Shown piece after piece: positions 53,091 to 62,136 of a stretch of 64,000 bases of DNA. A program made the position numbers and the translations under genes. The stretch spans positions 1 through 64,000 of the forward strand of contig CAJTXO010000015.1 in NCBI GenBank assembly GCA_910583555.1, written 5' to 3'. The notes under the pieces were generated by a model, which searched no databases, was not told the DNA's origin, and saw only the letters and a program-made list of their open reading frames with translations. The stretch's first letter is position 1. Each line of letters starts with the position of its first letter. This stretch comes from an uncultured Eubacterium sp. (GTDB lineage Bacteria > Bacillota > Clostridia > Lachnospirales > Lachnospiraceae).

Positions 53091-54250
53091 CCGACATCCT
53101 CTCCTTTTTTCGAAGCACCATCTAAATCAATCAAACGAAAATTTACTACGTACCCTCCCTTGACACTGTTCAGCAGGATCGTCTTCACTTCATCCGTTGA
53201 ACAATCATAATAAAATAATCCCGATGTACCGTCCATACACATTCCAGATACATAATAACTCTGCCCGTCGTCGGAAGTCACAAAATTTGTGATATACTTC
53301 ATCTTCGGAAACGGGGACTTCACTTTTTTACAGGACTTTTCCGAAAAATCTATCATATAAAATTCATGTTTCACCTCTTCGAAATCATCTTCGTCATCCA
53401 TTAAATCCTTTTTCACAAGCACCAGCGCACGATCCGCTGTGATCTGGCAGGCCGCGCTGACAGTATAATCCAAGAATGATTTTTTTAAACCATGATACTC
53501 AGCTGTTATGTTCAAATCCTCATCAACCAAAGCGATGTGATACTTTATGGGTTTTTTACCAGTCGTTATTTTTGCATCGTAACGGTCCTTCTCTTTTGTG
53601 TAGACATTCACAAACCGCCCATATTTGTAGTTATAATTCAGGCGCACCGAAGGCTCTGTAACATAGGGAAAATCCATGTACCCGTCCTCATTCCGGGACA
53701 TTTCATATAAATAATCAAATTTTTTCTTTTGCAGATCAAACGCAGCCGTTCCGACCGCATGAGCCGGTACCGCCGTCAACAATAACTTATCACCGACAGG
53801 GATGATATCATTGTATGCACAATGCACATCCTCCAGCATCGTTGACGCCCCGTTCGCCAGATCATATTCAAACAGATGATCCACACTTCTCCCCTCATAA
53901 CCAACGCCTTTTGTGTAATAAATTTTCTCATCTTTTAAACTGACGACCCCTAACGCATACTGGGATTCATACGGCAGTTCTGCTCTATTCTCCAAAACAG
54001 ACGTCACCGGATCATAGGTATAAAAAGTCATCATACGGCCTGATTCCACGGTAAAATCTTCCGAAGTATAGGTAATGGATAAATATTCCCCTTCTTTTCT
54101 TTCCTCTGCGATACCAGCTCCAGATCTATCCTGTTCAGGGGTTGTCTGGGGAGGCGGCGTTGTGCTTTGTTCCCTGTTTTTCAAGCCAAAAACTCCAATG
54201 CTTACTGCCAAGGCCGCCGTTACAAACAATATCATTTTCGGTATTTTCAT
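53087..54250 (-). CDS. secreted or anchored beta-propeller-like protein
   Basis: The 387-residue protein has an N-terminal signal-anchor (about 4-24, MILFVTAALAVSIGVFGL), a short Pro/Gln-rich stretch and then many short strand motifs with tyrosine/aspartate ends, read as a six- or seven-bladed propeller (DUF5050-like) domain. The small membrane gene follows it directly. Role unknown. AGGAGATGAATTTAC precedes the ATG. Confidence 0.75.
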   Translation of the reverse strand: MKIPKMILFVTAALAVSIGVFGLKNREQSTTPPPQTTPEQDRSGAGIAEERKEGEYLSITYTSEDFTVESGRMMTFYTYDPVTSVLENRAELPYESQYALGVVSLKDEKIYYTKGVGYEGRSVDHLFEYDLANGASTMLEDVHCAYNDIIPVGDKLLLTAVPAHAVGTAAFDLQKKKFDYLYEMSRNEDGYMDFPYVTEPSVRLNYNYKYGRFVNVYTKEKDRYDAKITTGKKPIKYHIALVDEDLNITAEYHGLKKSFLDYTVSAACQITADRALVLVKKDLMDDEDDFEEVKHEFYMIDFSEKSCKKVKSPFPKMKYITNFVTSDDGQSYYVSGMCMDGTSGLFYYDCSTDEVKTILLNSVKGGYVVNFRLIDLDGASKKGEDVG

Positions 54251-54357
54251 GTAAATTCATCTCCTAATGCCCCCCACAATAATAGTATACCATTTTCCGG
54301 TATAATTTCAATTCTTATTTTCCTCATAAATATTCAAAATCATACTCATTTACCAGC

Positions 54358-54386
54358 TTGACATCAGTATATCGCAGTGCTATACT
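54358..54386 (+). promoter_or_regulatory. promoter of the PadR gene with repeat operator
   Basis: TTGACA (54358-54363), 17 bases, TATACT (54381-54386). Three direct copies of TATCGCARt lie at 54370-54378 (inside the spacer), 54392-54400 and 54407-54415, a probable self-regulating operator. Confidence 0.7.
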
Positions 54387-54433
54387 ATATATATCGCAGT
54401 TCGATGTATCGCAATACGAAGTGAGGTGTCATC

Positions 54434-54763
54434 ATGGACAGTCATATCCGGAAAGTATATGTGCCAATGACAGAGACGGGATTTTACATTTTACTGTGTC
54501 TGAGGGAAGAAGCGCACGGATACGGTATCGTAAAAAAAACAGAACAATTAACAAATGGTGAAATAAAGATCAGCCCGGGGACATTATATGGAAGCCTGTC
54601 TAAAATGGAAAAAGACGGTCTGATCACCCTCGTCCAGAAAGAGGAAAACAGGAAAATTTACCGCATAACAGAGCTCGGATCACAGGTGCTCGATCTGGAA
54701 ATGAAACGCATCGAGCGTTTATATAAAAGCATGAGAATCGCTCAGAAAGGAGACCCCGTATGA
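54434..54763 (+). CDS. PadR family transcriptional regulator
   Basis: The 109-residue protein has the PadR winged-helix pattern: ETGFYILLCLREEAHGYGIVKK (about 14-35), SPGTLYGSLSKMEKDGLI (about 48-65) and the NRKIYRITELGSQVLDLE wing. A short C-terminal helix is the dimer part. It should repress its own gene through the upstream TATCGCA repeats and respond to a small ligand. Its stop overlaps the start of the DUF2812 gene (ATGA), the standard PadR-DUF2812 pair. Confidence 0.93.
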   Translation: MDSHIRKVYVPMTETGFYILLCLREEAHGYGIVKKTEQLTNGEIKISPGTLYGSLSKMEKDGLITLVQKEENRKIYRITELGSQVLDLEMKRIERLYKSMRIAQKGDPV

Positions 54764-55235
54764 AACAGACCAAAACAGAAATCCGCTTCTTCCCTATCCC
54801 CGCATGGAAGAAGGGAAGAAAATTATCTGAGAAAACAGCACCAGAACGGCTGGGAATTTATTTCCGTGAACGGACTCTGCCTCTACCATTTTAGAAGGTG
54901 TGAGCCAAACGATGTCATTTATCAGTTAGACTATAATCCGGACAGCCTTACAAATAAACATGAATACCTGCAGATGTTTCGCGATTGCGGATGGGAATAC
55001 CTGCAAAATTATGTGGGGTACAGTTATTTTCGCAAGGCTGTTTCGGACATGGATGGAACCGAGGAACAGATCTTCTGTGACGATAGCTCCCGGCTGGAAA
55101 TGATGAAGCGGGTGTTCACAGGACGTATGATCCCTCTCGTTTGCTGTTTCTTTTTGATCATCATTCCGCAGATGATCATGCAGAGCCTGCACGGTACACC
55201 TGAAACCAATGTTATCGCGGTGTTTTTTTACATTT
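54760..55235 (+). pseudogene. DUF2812 family membrane protein, frameshifted and 3'-truncated
   Basis: The gene begins MKQTKTEIRFFPIPAWKK, an established DUF2812 start, then runs out of frame after one extra base in the run AAGAAGGGAAGAAAA (54811-54824). The rest of the family sequence, NGLCLYHFRRCEPNDV...GYSYFRKAVSD and a membrane helix, continues in the next frame until TTTTTTAA at 55240. Full DUF2812 proteins have at least one more helix, so the 3' end is also lost. It ends where the convergent DUF2461 gene, also shortened, begins. One deletion may have joined both. Confidence 0.75.
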
Positions 55236-55795
55236 TTTAACGGGTATTCGAGATACCAGCTCTTAAACTTCAAGTAGTCTGCCTGAGGGTGGTCTTTCTC
55301 ATACCCGGCAGGAACCTTCTTTAATGCCGTTCCCTGTACCGTAAAATATTTTTCAAAATCTGGCTGGTGGATGATCCGTTCCCATTCATTTCCGTTCCGG
55401 CTAATATGATCCCGTATCATCTTTGTTGCGTCCTTAAACATATCCGCAAACAGTCCGCCGCCCAAAAAAGATTGATCACCCGGCTTTATCATAAGATAAT
55501 AACCCACCGGGACAGGCAGTTTCCCTTTTTGGGAAATATGTGCACGGAACGCAGGATTATACGGTGATTTGTCATGGCTAAACCGGGTATCCCTTACGAT
55601 TTTAAACGTGAGATCTTTGGGAATGTTATGCAAAATACGACTGTCAAACTTACCGATCTCAAGTATCAGTGTCTGTAATAAATTTTCAAATTCAGCATTT
55701 GCTTTTTTATAATCTTCCTTGTTTGCATGATACCATTCACGGTTGTTATTCATACTCAATGCCGATAAGTAGTCCATAATAAATTGTGTATTCAT
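55235..55795 (-). pseudogene. DUF2461 family protein, C-terminally truncated
   Basis: The protein begins MNTQFIMDYLSALSMNNNREWYHANKEDY and contains FKIVRDTRFSHDKSPYNPAF (about 64-83), YYLMIKPGDQSFLGGGLF (about 99-116) and DHISRNGNEW, all typical of DUF2461. Family members continue to about 220 residues. Here family similarity stops around residue 186 (LEYPL), exactly where the frame enters sequence antisense to the DUF2812 gene. The frame stays open to 54926, adding about 100 unrelated residues. The gene has a good AAAGGAG site. Function of the family unknown. Confidence 0.8.
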
Positions 55796-55810
55796 ATTCT
55801 GTCATCTCCT

Positions 55811-56662
55811 TTACGATTTCTGGATAATAGAAAGCTGTTTGGAATCTAAAAACTCCTGTATCAGACGCCTCGTGCGTTCGGGAGACTGATAAGGTTTGCA
55901 AAATGAAAAATCCTGCGATAAATCGTCAATTTCCTCCATCGCTTTTTTCACATCCAGCATAGTTTGAACCGGGATTTCAGCAGCTGTCACATAATCCAAC
56001 TGTAACGGATCGATCCTGTGATTTTGTATGGCATAGTTTACTCTTTCCCTGCACTTACATCTGCCGCTGCCATATTCTCCGCAATACGAGCCTAAAAAGT
56101 CCGCCATTTTTTTTCGTACGCGGGAAAGCCGCTGCCGGTACGCTTCCGGGGTCATTTCCAGTATATCCCCCGCCATCCGGCTGTCAATTTTAAACATGGT
56201 TCCCAATATGAAAATACATCTGCTCTCCTTATCAAGACATTGAAGCATTACATTCGTACAGGACATTTTCAGTTCTTCCGCTAATATATCTTTTTCTACA
56301 TTTTGTGTTAGATCCGGCACGTCCTCTATTTTTCCGTTTTCTATGTCATTTCCATAAAATTCAAAACTTAACGCATTGTGGGCGAACATATGCTTTTTGT
56401 AATTTTTCAGATGATTCACTGCAATACGGAATACCCATGTCGTAAATGAACTGTCACCCCGGAAAGAAGAAAGATGTGTGATCATCTTCAACAGAATATC
56501 CTGTGTTGCGTCCTCTGCGTCCGCAAATGTGCCGAGCATGCGCAGAGATAAATTGAATACGATATCCTTCACGTCTGCAATAAGCGTTTCAAGGGCGTTT
56601 TTATCCCCTGCCGCAGCTTTATCAACGATAACCTGTAATTCTTCATTCGATTTTTTATTCAT
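55811..56662 (-). CDS. sigma-70 family RNA polymerase sigma factor (ECF-like)
   Basis: The 283-residue protein has sigma region 2 (about 20-95, with LSLRMLGTFADAEDATQDILLKM and FRGDSSFTTWVFRIAVNHLKNYKK) and a region 4 helix-turn-helix (about 155-190, MAGDILEMTPEAYRQRLSRVRKKM). After region 4 it has about 90 extra residues with a Cys cluster (SYCGEYGSGRCKCRERV), which may bind zinc or a redox signal. The ATG follows TAGGAGG. No anti-sigma gene adjoins. Targets unknown. Confidence 0.9.
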   Translation of the reverse strand: MNKKSNEELQVIVDKAAAGDKNALETLIADVKDIVFNLSLRMLGTFADAEDATQDILLKMITHLSSFRGDSSFTTWVFRIAVNHLKNYKKHMFAHNALSFEFYGNDIENGKIEDVPDLTQNVEKDILAEELKMSCTNVMLQCLDKESRCIFILGTMFKIDSRMAGDILEMTPEAYRQRLSRVRKKMADFLGSYCGEYGSGRCKCRERVNYAIQNHRIDPLQLDYVTAAEIPVQTMLDVKKAMEEIDDLSQDFSFCKPYQSPERTRRLIQEFLDSKQLSIIQKS

Positions 56663-56720
56663 AGATTCTTACCTCCTATTTAATTAGACAACGCTCCTGT
56701 GCCTTTGTGACAGAAAAAGG

Positions 56721-57416
56721 TTAAAATTTATGATTTATTAGCAGTTCATCCAGAGAATGTATCTCTTTATTCTGTCCATAGTTTTTTGCACTGTCACCCC
56801 TGTTGATGAGGACCGGATATGCACCTGCATTCACCGCACACATGACATCTTTTTCCTCGTCACCGACAAATGCCATTTCCTCCACAGGGATGTGCATTTT
56901 TTCTGACAGGAGTTTCAGTCCCTCCGCGCGGGGTTTCCGATACCCCACATCATTAGAAGTAAGAGGATAATCGATATACTTTATAACCTCGCTGATATCC
57001 TCCAGCGCATACACATTATCCATGCCATACGCGACATCCGATAACGTCCCCAGTAAAATCCCCTGATCCGATAGACGTTTCAGCGTCTCCTTCACTTCCT
57101 TGTACAGATGAACATCCTGTCTAAAATACGAATAAAAATGAAACTTTACCTTCTCGATATCTTCCATCGGTAATCCCATGCCACTCATAATTTCGCTAAA
57201 AATCTGATTTGACGACACCTCATACTCCCGCGGGTTGATCCTCGCATTATATCTGGCCAGCACACGGGCGGCATGATTGTAATCATCCTCTGAAAAAATG
57301 TACCCGCACCGATCCGCAACACACTCAAATGCCGGACTGCATAACTCAGACCAGTTCAATGGAATCTTATACTCCACCAGTGTCCCCCCAATATCGAATA
57401 CGATTGCTTTTATCAT
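56721..57416 (-). CDS. HAD family hydrolase
   Basis: The 231-residue protein has the HAD motif I IVFDIGGTLVEY (about 4-15; note DIGGT instead of DxDGT with Asp8 as the likely nucleophile), motif II LLGTLSDVAYG (about 126-136) and motif III/IV GYRKPRAEG and FVGDEEKDVMCA (about 196-207). Predicted phosphatase of unknown substrate. GGGAGGCCAGTC precedes the ATG. Confidence 0.9.
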   Translation of the reverse strand: MIKAIVFDIGGTLVEYKIPLNWSELCSPAFECVADRCGYIFSEDDYNHAARVLARYNARINPREYEVSSNQIFSEIMSGMGLPMEDIEKVKFHFYSYFRQDVHLYKEVKETLKRLSDQGILLGTLSDVAYGMDNVYALEDISEVIKYIDYPLTSNDVGYRKPRAEGLKLLSEKMHIPVEEMAFVGDEEKDVMCAVNAGAYPVLINRGDSAKNYGQNKEIHSLDELLINHKF

Positions 57417-57431
57417 GACTGGCCTCCCTTG

Positions 57432-57998
57432 TCAATACCGATCCCCATACAAAACCCTTGCTTCATCTGTATACTTTTTGACAAATTCCCTTTTCGCATT
57501 TGTATATCCATCTCTGTCATGCTCATATTTCTTCCACAATTTCAATTTCATTTTCTCGTACTCTTCCGCCACATCGGGATGTTCCAGCAGATAATCCCTG
57601 AAATACAATTCATCGTTATCCCCGGCGTATCTTACATGCAAATGAAATACTTTTTCGGCAAATCCATTTTCTGCATATCCTTTGTTAAAAGACATGCGGT
57701 CAGTGCCCTGAGCCATACATAGATAGCCGCTATTTTCAACAAACTCCTTCTGGTCCGCTAACTCGCATCCCCTCGGAACCTCCGCGAGAATATCAATGAT
57801 CGGTTTTGCCTGGATAAAGCCAATCGCCGTACTCCCTATATGACTGATCCGTTCAGCCTGTGGAATGACCCGTCTCAAAATCATTTCTTCCTCAGCATAC
57901 CACTCGTTCCAACAGGTCTGGTGTTCTGTTAAAAAAATAGGGAACAGTTCCCACAGCTCTTCCAAACTCATTTCTGATAATTTCTTATTCATGTTCAT
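57432..57998 (-). CDS. GrpB/UPF0157 family nucleotidyltransferase-like protein
   Basis: The 188-residue protein has the GrpB pattern ISHIGSTAIGFIQAKPIIDILAE (about 50-72, including the nucleotidyltransferase GS and D-x-D) and FHLHV.Y..NDELYFRDYL (about 125-145). The family adopts a nucleotidyltransferase fold, function unknown. The ATG at 57998 follows GGAGGAATTTC. 27 bases before the stop of the upstream gene. Confidence 0.9.
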   Translation of the reverse strand: MNMNKKLSEMSLEELWELFPIFLTEHQTCWNEWYAEEEMILRRVIPQAERISHIGSTAIGFIQAKPIIDILAEVPRGCELADQKEFVENSGYLCMAQGTDRMSFNKGYAENGFAEKVFHLHVRYAGDNDELYFRDYLLEHPDVAEEYEKMKLKLWKKYEHDRDGYTNAKREFVKKYTDEARVLYGDRY

Positions 57999-58024
57999 GA
58001 AATTCCTCCGTAAAACCGTAGTTT

Positions 58025-58516
58025 TCAACGCAAATGATATTTGTCAAGCGTCTCTGGTGTATTGAACATATGTAACGATTCATACATCATTTCCTGCATA
58101 TAGTCACCGGTGCTCATTGTCGCAAAGAAAAGGATATCCTCTCTCTGAAAACCATTTTTTTCATAGATTTCATCCGGGATCTGCCGGATGGATTGCTCTA
58201 CGACCGAAAGCAGGGTTTTCGCAAACTCCCACTTCTCGTCCGACGGATTACAGAAATCAATGTCCTGACAGCAATCTACAACGTCTACCAGCGGCTGATA
58301 AAGAAACTCCGGTTCAAGTGCGTTTTCCCACTCGTAATACTCGTTGATCTTACCGCTGCAATCCCACGCCAGATAAAAGCCATAAAAATCATCTGTCGTT
58401 ATAAAACCAATCGTACAGGCTTTTTCGCCCTTTGCCGCATCCAGTATCTTATCAATTTCATCCGGCAATCTCCTGTTACAAATCTGACGAAACGTTTCAA
58501 ACTTTGTCATATCCAT
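58025..58516 (-). CDS. DUF4303-like protein
   Basis: The 163-residue protein has the DUF4303 pattern TIGFITTDDFYGFYLAWDCSG, NPSDEKWEFAKTLLSVVEQSIRQIP and ILFFATMSTGDYMQEMMYESLHM at the end. Such proteins appear among toxin-immunity arrays (SUKH-related in fold, inference). AGGAGGAGAGTAAAA precedes the ATG at 58516. The next gene, peptidase E, follows closely upstream. Confidence 0.8.
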   Translation of the reverse strand: MDMTKFETFRQICNRRLPDEIDKILDAAKGEKACTIGFITTDDFYGFYLAWDCSGKINEYYEWENALEPEFLYQPLVDVVDCCQDIDFCNPSDEKWEFAKTLLSVVEQSIRQIPDEIYEKNGFQREDILFFATMSTGDYMQEMMYESLHMFNTPETLDKYHLR

Positions 58517-58536
58517 TTTTACTCTCCTCCTGGCTG

Positions 58537-59277
58537 TCAATTTTTTAACACAACTGCTTCCCCATCCCTGCAGATCTTCTCCAAATTACCATCCTTGATA
58601 CGATACGCTTCGCCGTACAATGTTTCCGTACCGTTTTCGATCGTAATATAACTCCCGTCGTTCAGTGCCAGTAATTCATGGGTAAAACTGTCGGCATATG
58701 CAATATCCTCTATCACCCTGAATCCATCCAGATACTCCTCTTTTAACACCTGATAGTGGGGATACATGTTTATCTCCGTTAAACCAAGGCCGGAAATCCA
58801 CCTGACAAAACCGGGATCAGCAGCTTCCCCCTCAAGTTCCGGAGAAGCATATACTCTGGACGCACAGTTCATCGAACCCGCACTCCAAGCAAGAAGTAAA
58901 CCATCAAAATCCATTAATTTCTCTTTCAATCCAATTTTTTTCATAAACGCATTTTGTGTGGGAACATGTCCGCCCGCCAGAAGGATCACATCCATTTCAG
59001 GAAGTTTTTCAATCAGTTTCTCATTTCTGCCATCACATTTTTCTATGTATGAAATACTCAGACCACTCATGGGAAATGCTTCCTTTAGACAGGCACAGAT
59101 ACTGTCATTTTTTTCATAATAATCCGGCGAAGCGCAAATGATCATTACTTTAGAATTTTCCTTCCATAACGCCTTCAGTTTATCCAACAGTCCGTTATCG
59201 TTCAATAAAACAGCAGGTACCCGCCTGCCATCAACTTTGCGTGAACCACCCAGCGAACTTGTCAGTATCATTTTCAT
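58537..59277 (-). CDS. peptidase E-like (S51) class I glutamine-amidotransferase-fold protein
   Basis: The 246-residue protein has LLAGGHVPTQN (about 95-105) and the nucleophile-serine elbow LAWSAGSMN (about 129-137), typical of family S51 peptidase E / cyanophycinase-type proteins. Asp/Glu and His partners lie in EINMYPHYQ. Substrate unknown: dipeptidase for Asp-Xaa or a regulatory amidotransferase relative. ATG 59277 follows AAAGGGG. Confidence 0.88.
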   Translation of the reverse strand: MKMILTSSLGGSRKVDGRRVPAVLLNDNGLLDKLKALWKENSKVMIICASPDYYEKNDSICACLKEAFPMSGLSISYIEKCDGRNEKLIEKLPEMDVILLAGGHVPTQNAFMKKIGLKEKLMDFDGLLLAWSAGSMNCASRVYASPELEGEAADPGFVRWISGLGLTEINMYPHYQVLKEEYLDGFRVIEDIAYADSFTHELLALNDGSYITIENGTETLYGEAYRIKDGNLEKICRDGEAVVLKN

Positions 59278-59457
59278 TTGCACTACCCCTTTCCATCTTC
59301 AATAATTGTAAAAATAATTATAACATAACGGATCGTTGCGAGCAATAAAATACACAATAGAAACTTCGGATCTGCAGCTCCCTTAGAAAAAGGCCAGAAA
59401 AAACCGCGAGAGACAATTAAACAATTTAGTTGACAGGATAATACTCGTGAAATCCAC

Positions 59458-60180
59458 TTAATCCCACCAGAAATACCACACGTCAGACTGTTCCAGTCCG
59501 GCCGCAAGCTCAGACACCTTATAAGTACGCGTTCCCTGATCGATCCGGTCCGGGCAGAACGCATAATGCTCTTTGGCGGCCTCGATACTGTCCACATGAT
59601 TTAATTGGTAAGGCGCGTAAAATTCCATGACATCGTGGGTAAATACGGCGGGAACCGCCTTGTATTTCTCATACCAGTATTTGCATACCGCGATCATTTC
59701 CTCCGGCGCAGGACACTCATTCCATCCCCCCATCGGCAGATAGCCGATGATCTCCCACGGATGTTTCACCGGAATCTCCAATAGCAGGGTATCCGCCTCC
59801 AGCATTCCATCGTCAAAAGAACAGTATCCGCAAAATTCATGCAGCACCTCGCCCTCTGTTTCGTCTCCTATGAACTCTTCCCATTCCCCTTCCTCAAATT
59901 CCTCGGTATATTCTTCCAGACGTTCTTTCAAAATCTCCCTGCCATTATCTTTACAGCCGGCGATAATTTCCTCTCTGTCGTATTCCTCTCCCGCCACTTC
60001 CTCCAGCCAGTCCAGTGCGTATTCATCCAGAGAAAGGATCGCCGGATAGATCCCCTCCGCCTCCCTCTTTTCATAAAGAGCTTGATACGCCTGTTCCACC
60101 AGTCGCGGGCTGCTTCCTTTTTCAAATACGGTATAACGGCACTGAAATTGTTCTGCTGCTTTCTTTGTTGTTTCATTCAT
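59458..60180 (-). CDS. DUF4253 domain-containing protein
   Basis: The 240-residue protein ends with a full DUF4253 domain: HPWEIIGYLPMGGWNECPAPEE (about 139-160), YWYEKYKAVPAVFTHDVMEFY (about 167-187), FCPDRIDQGT and a final WYFWWD. The N-terminal half is acidic and has no known domain. DUF4253 occurs in single genes and immunity-type arrays; function unknown. Starts at the second ATG, eight bases after GGAGG. The 180 bases downstream, up to 59277, hold no gene. Confidence 0.85.
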   Translation of the reverse strand: MNETTKKAAEQFQCRYTVFEKGSSPRLVEQAYQALYEKREAEGIYPAILSLDEYALDWLEEVAGEEYDREEIIAGCKDNGREILKERLEEYTEEFEEGEWEEFIGDETEGEVLHEFCGYCSFDDGMLEADTLLLEIPVKHPWEIIGYLPMGGWNECPAPEEMIAVCKYWYEKYKAVPAVFTHDVMEFYAPYQLNHVDSIEAAKEHYAFCPDRIDQGTRTYKVSELAAGLEQSDVWYFWWD

Positions 60181-60289
60181 CACTTATTCCTCCTGTTTTT
60201 GTTATATAAAAAGACTTTCCACGTCATTTCCCAGCATGTCGTCAATAATTAATCTTCTTCATGATCAAACCCAAATCCCTGACCCTGAA

Positions 60290-61138
60290 CTACTCACTTA
60301 ATTTTATCCTGTCTATCCCCAAAATATTGCGGGAAGAGATGTACATGTATTCATCTTCTATATGTGTACACCCTGACAGCTTCAATGGAGTATGGATCAC
60401 TTTTTTCTTTTCCAATGTCTCTTTATTCCAAAAAGCGATTTCCGAGCAGGGATAAGAAACCGTTATCAGCATATCCTTATAGATTCCAGCACAGACAAAC
60501 ATTTTTTTGTGCACATTCTTCACGCAGGACTCAATTTCAAAATTTCCCAGTCTGATCTTGAACAGCTTTCCATCGTGGCCTGCGGCATATAGGGTTTCTC
60601 CATCAATATATAAGCTTCCAATATTTTTCTTTCCCAAAACAAGTTCTTTTTCTATGGAAAGAGTCGCTTTATCCAACAACAGCAATTTCCCTTCTACGGT
60701 TCCGCATACTAAGTATGGATCGTATATTTTAATGCTCCACATACTGCTCTCGGAAACAGTAAACTCTTTTACCTGATACGATTGCCTGTCAACGGTAATC
60801 ATCTTTCCGTTGCGGATGGAACAATAAATCGTATCGCGGTCCACTGTGATCCCGCATATATCAGAACTCAGGTCGTCGCCTAACTGCCATTTGCCGATCA
60901 GCTCATAATTGTTTTGGTCTATAGCATAAAGTGTGCAAAAATCATATATAAAAATTTGTTCATGATCCGCCGTTAATTTTCTTGATAATCCTTCTTTCTC
61001 AAAAACCGTCTTTTGGCAGATCACGTTCCGGGAGCATTTATCGAACTTAATTAAATTTTTTCCACTCATGCAGTCGATACGATGTTCTGTGACATTGAAA
61101 CCTGTTACGATTCCACCCAGCTCTGCTATATGTTCCAT
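60290..61138 (-). CDS. beta-propeller-like cytoplasmic protein
   Basis: A 282-residue soluble protein with repeated blade-like units containing GTVEGKLLLLDKATL and GETLYAAGHDGKLFKIRLG strands (WD/PQQ-like). No signal peptide. A binding scaffold is likely; function unknown. ATG 61138 follows GAGGTGAAAAT. Directly downstream of a GNAT gene on the same strand. Confidence 0.75.
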   Translation of the reverse strand: MEHIAELGGIVTGFNVTEHRIDCMSGKNLIKFDKCSRNVICQKTVFEKEGLSRKLTADHEQIFIYDFCTLYAIDQNNYELIGKWQLGDDLSSDICGITVDRDTIYCSIRNGKMITVDRQSYQVKEFTVSESSMWSIKIYDPYLVCGTVEGKLLLLDKATLSIEKELVLGKKNIGSLYIDGETLYAAGHDGKLFKIRLGNFEIESCVKNVHKKMFVCAGIYKDMLITVSYPCSEIAFWNKETLEKKKVIHTPLKLSGCTHIEDEYMYISSRNILGIDRIKLSE

Positions 61139-61170
61139 ATTTTCACCTCTTCCATTTATTAATCCGTACA

Positions 61171-61980
61171 TCATTTCTTTTCTACAATGACAGACTCACC
61201 TTTCGATTTATCCCCATTTAGCCATTGCCACTTTTCTTTCAGTTCAATTTTACCGTTATCCAAAATTTTCGGTATGCTATGGCAAACGCCAACCCGCACC
61301 TGTTCCTGTTGATTTATGTGCAAATAATAAAAATCCAATTCCCCATTCTCCGCCACCGTCCCAGTCAAATGACCTTTTATGATCTCTCCACCAGAATAAT
61401 CTGCCCATAAAATACGACCCTTTTGATGGTATGCAAAAGTCGTATCATCATCAACTTCACCGTTTTCTGTGTTGATCCGCGGAACAAAACATTTCCCGTC
61501 ATAGGAGATACGCGAGGAAGGATCCGGCAGAGATTTGACCATGATTTCATATACAAGTATTCTTCCGTTCTTCACATCCCATCTCTCATGCTTGACCGTC
61601 TGATACCCTCGTCTTTCATATAGATGGCTCGCTGGCAATGACGCATCTAAAAATACCGTATCATATCGCAAACTGATCTCATTTTCTAAACATTGCATGA
61701 TATAGCTTCCGTAGCCCTTCCCCTGGCATTCTGGTTTTACATACACTCTTGTAATATGATTCTCCTTATAACAACCTGTTCCCACAATCGTATCATCATC
61801 CCGCAGCATACCGACAACTCCGTTTTTTATATCCTCAGATATACGTTCTCTACAATGAAGTTCGCCAAAAAAGTCAACGACTTCTTTTGGATAGTATAGC
61901 GGATATACTGCCTGTATCGTATCTTGCACGATCATGTAGATTTGTTCTATGTCTTGTTCTGTCGCTTTTACATAATTCAT
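61171..61980 (-). CDS. GNAT acetyltransferase with C-terminal beta domain
   Basis: The 269-residue protein has an N-terminal GNAT domain (about 1-150; VKPECQGKGYGSYIMQCLE at about 83-101 and SHLYERRGYQTVKH near 125). A beta-rich C-terminal domain (about 170-268: QKGRILWADYSGGEIIKGHLTG, LHINQQEQVRVGVC) with a calycin-like pattern follows. Substrate unknown. ATG 61980 follows AAGAGGACATT. An in-frame extension upstream has no site. Confidence 0.88.
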   Translation of the reverse strand: MNYVKATEQDIEQIYMIVQDTIQAVYPLYYPKEVVDFFGELHCRERISEDIKNGVVGMLRDDDTIVGTGCYKENHITRVYVKPECQGKGYGSYIMQCLENEISLRYDTVFLDASLPASHLYERRGYQTVKHERWDVKNGRILVYEIMVKSLPDPSSRISYDGKCFVPRINTENGEVDDDTTFAYHQKGRILWADYSGGEIIKGHLTGTVAENGELDFYYLHINQQEQVRVGVCHSIPKILDNGKIELKEKWQWLNGDKSKGESVIVEKK

Positions 61981-62136
61981 AATGTCCTCTTTTCCTGGAA
62001 GATAATTCTCAAAAATGCCCAATGATGCTTTTTTGTTCAATGTGATATGCAAGCCCCGCCGTTTTCACCGATTCTAAGCGCAAGCATCCCGCCTTGCTTC
62101 CAGCAGAGCATGTCTCTGTCGCTGATGTACAATTCT

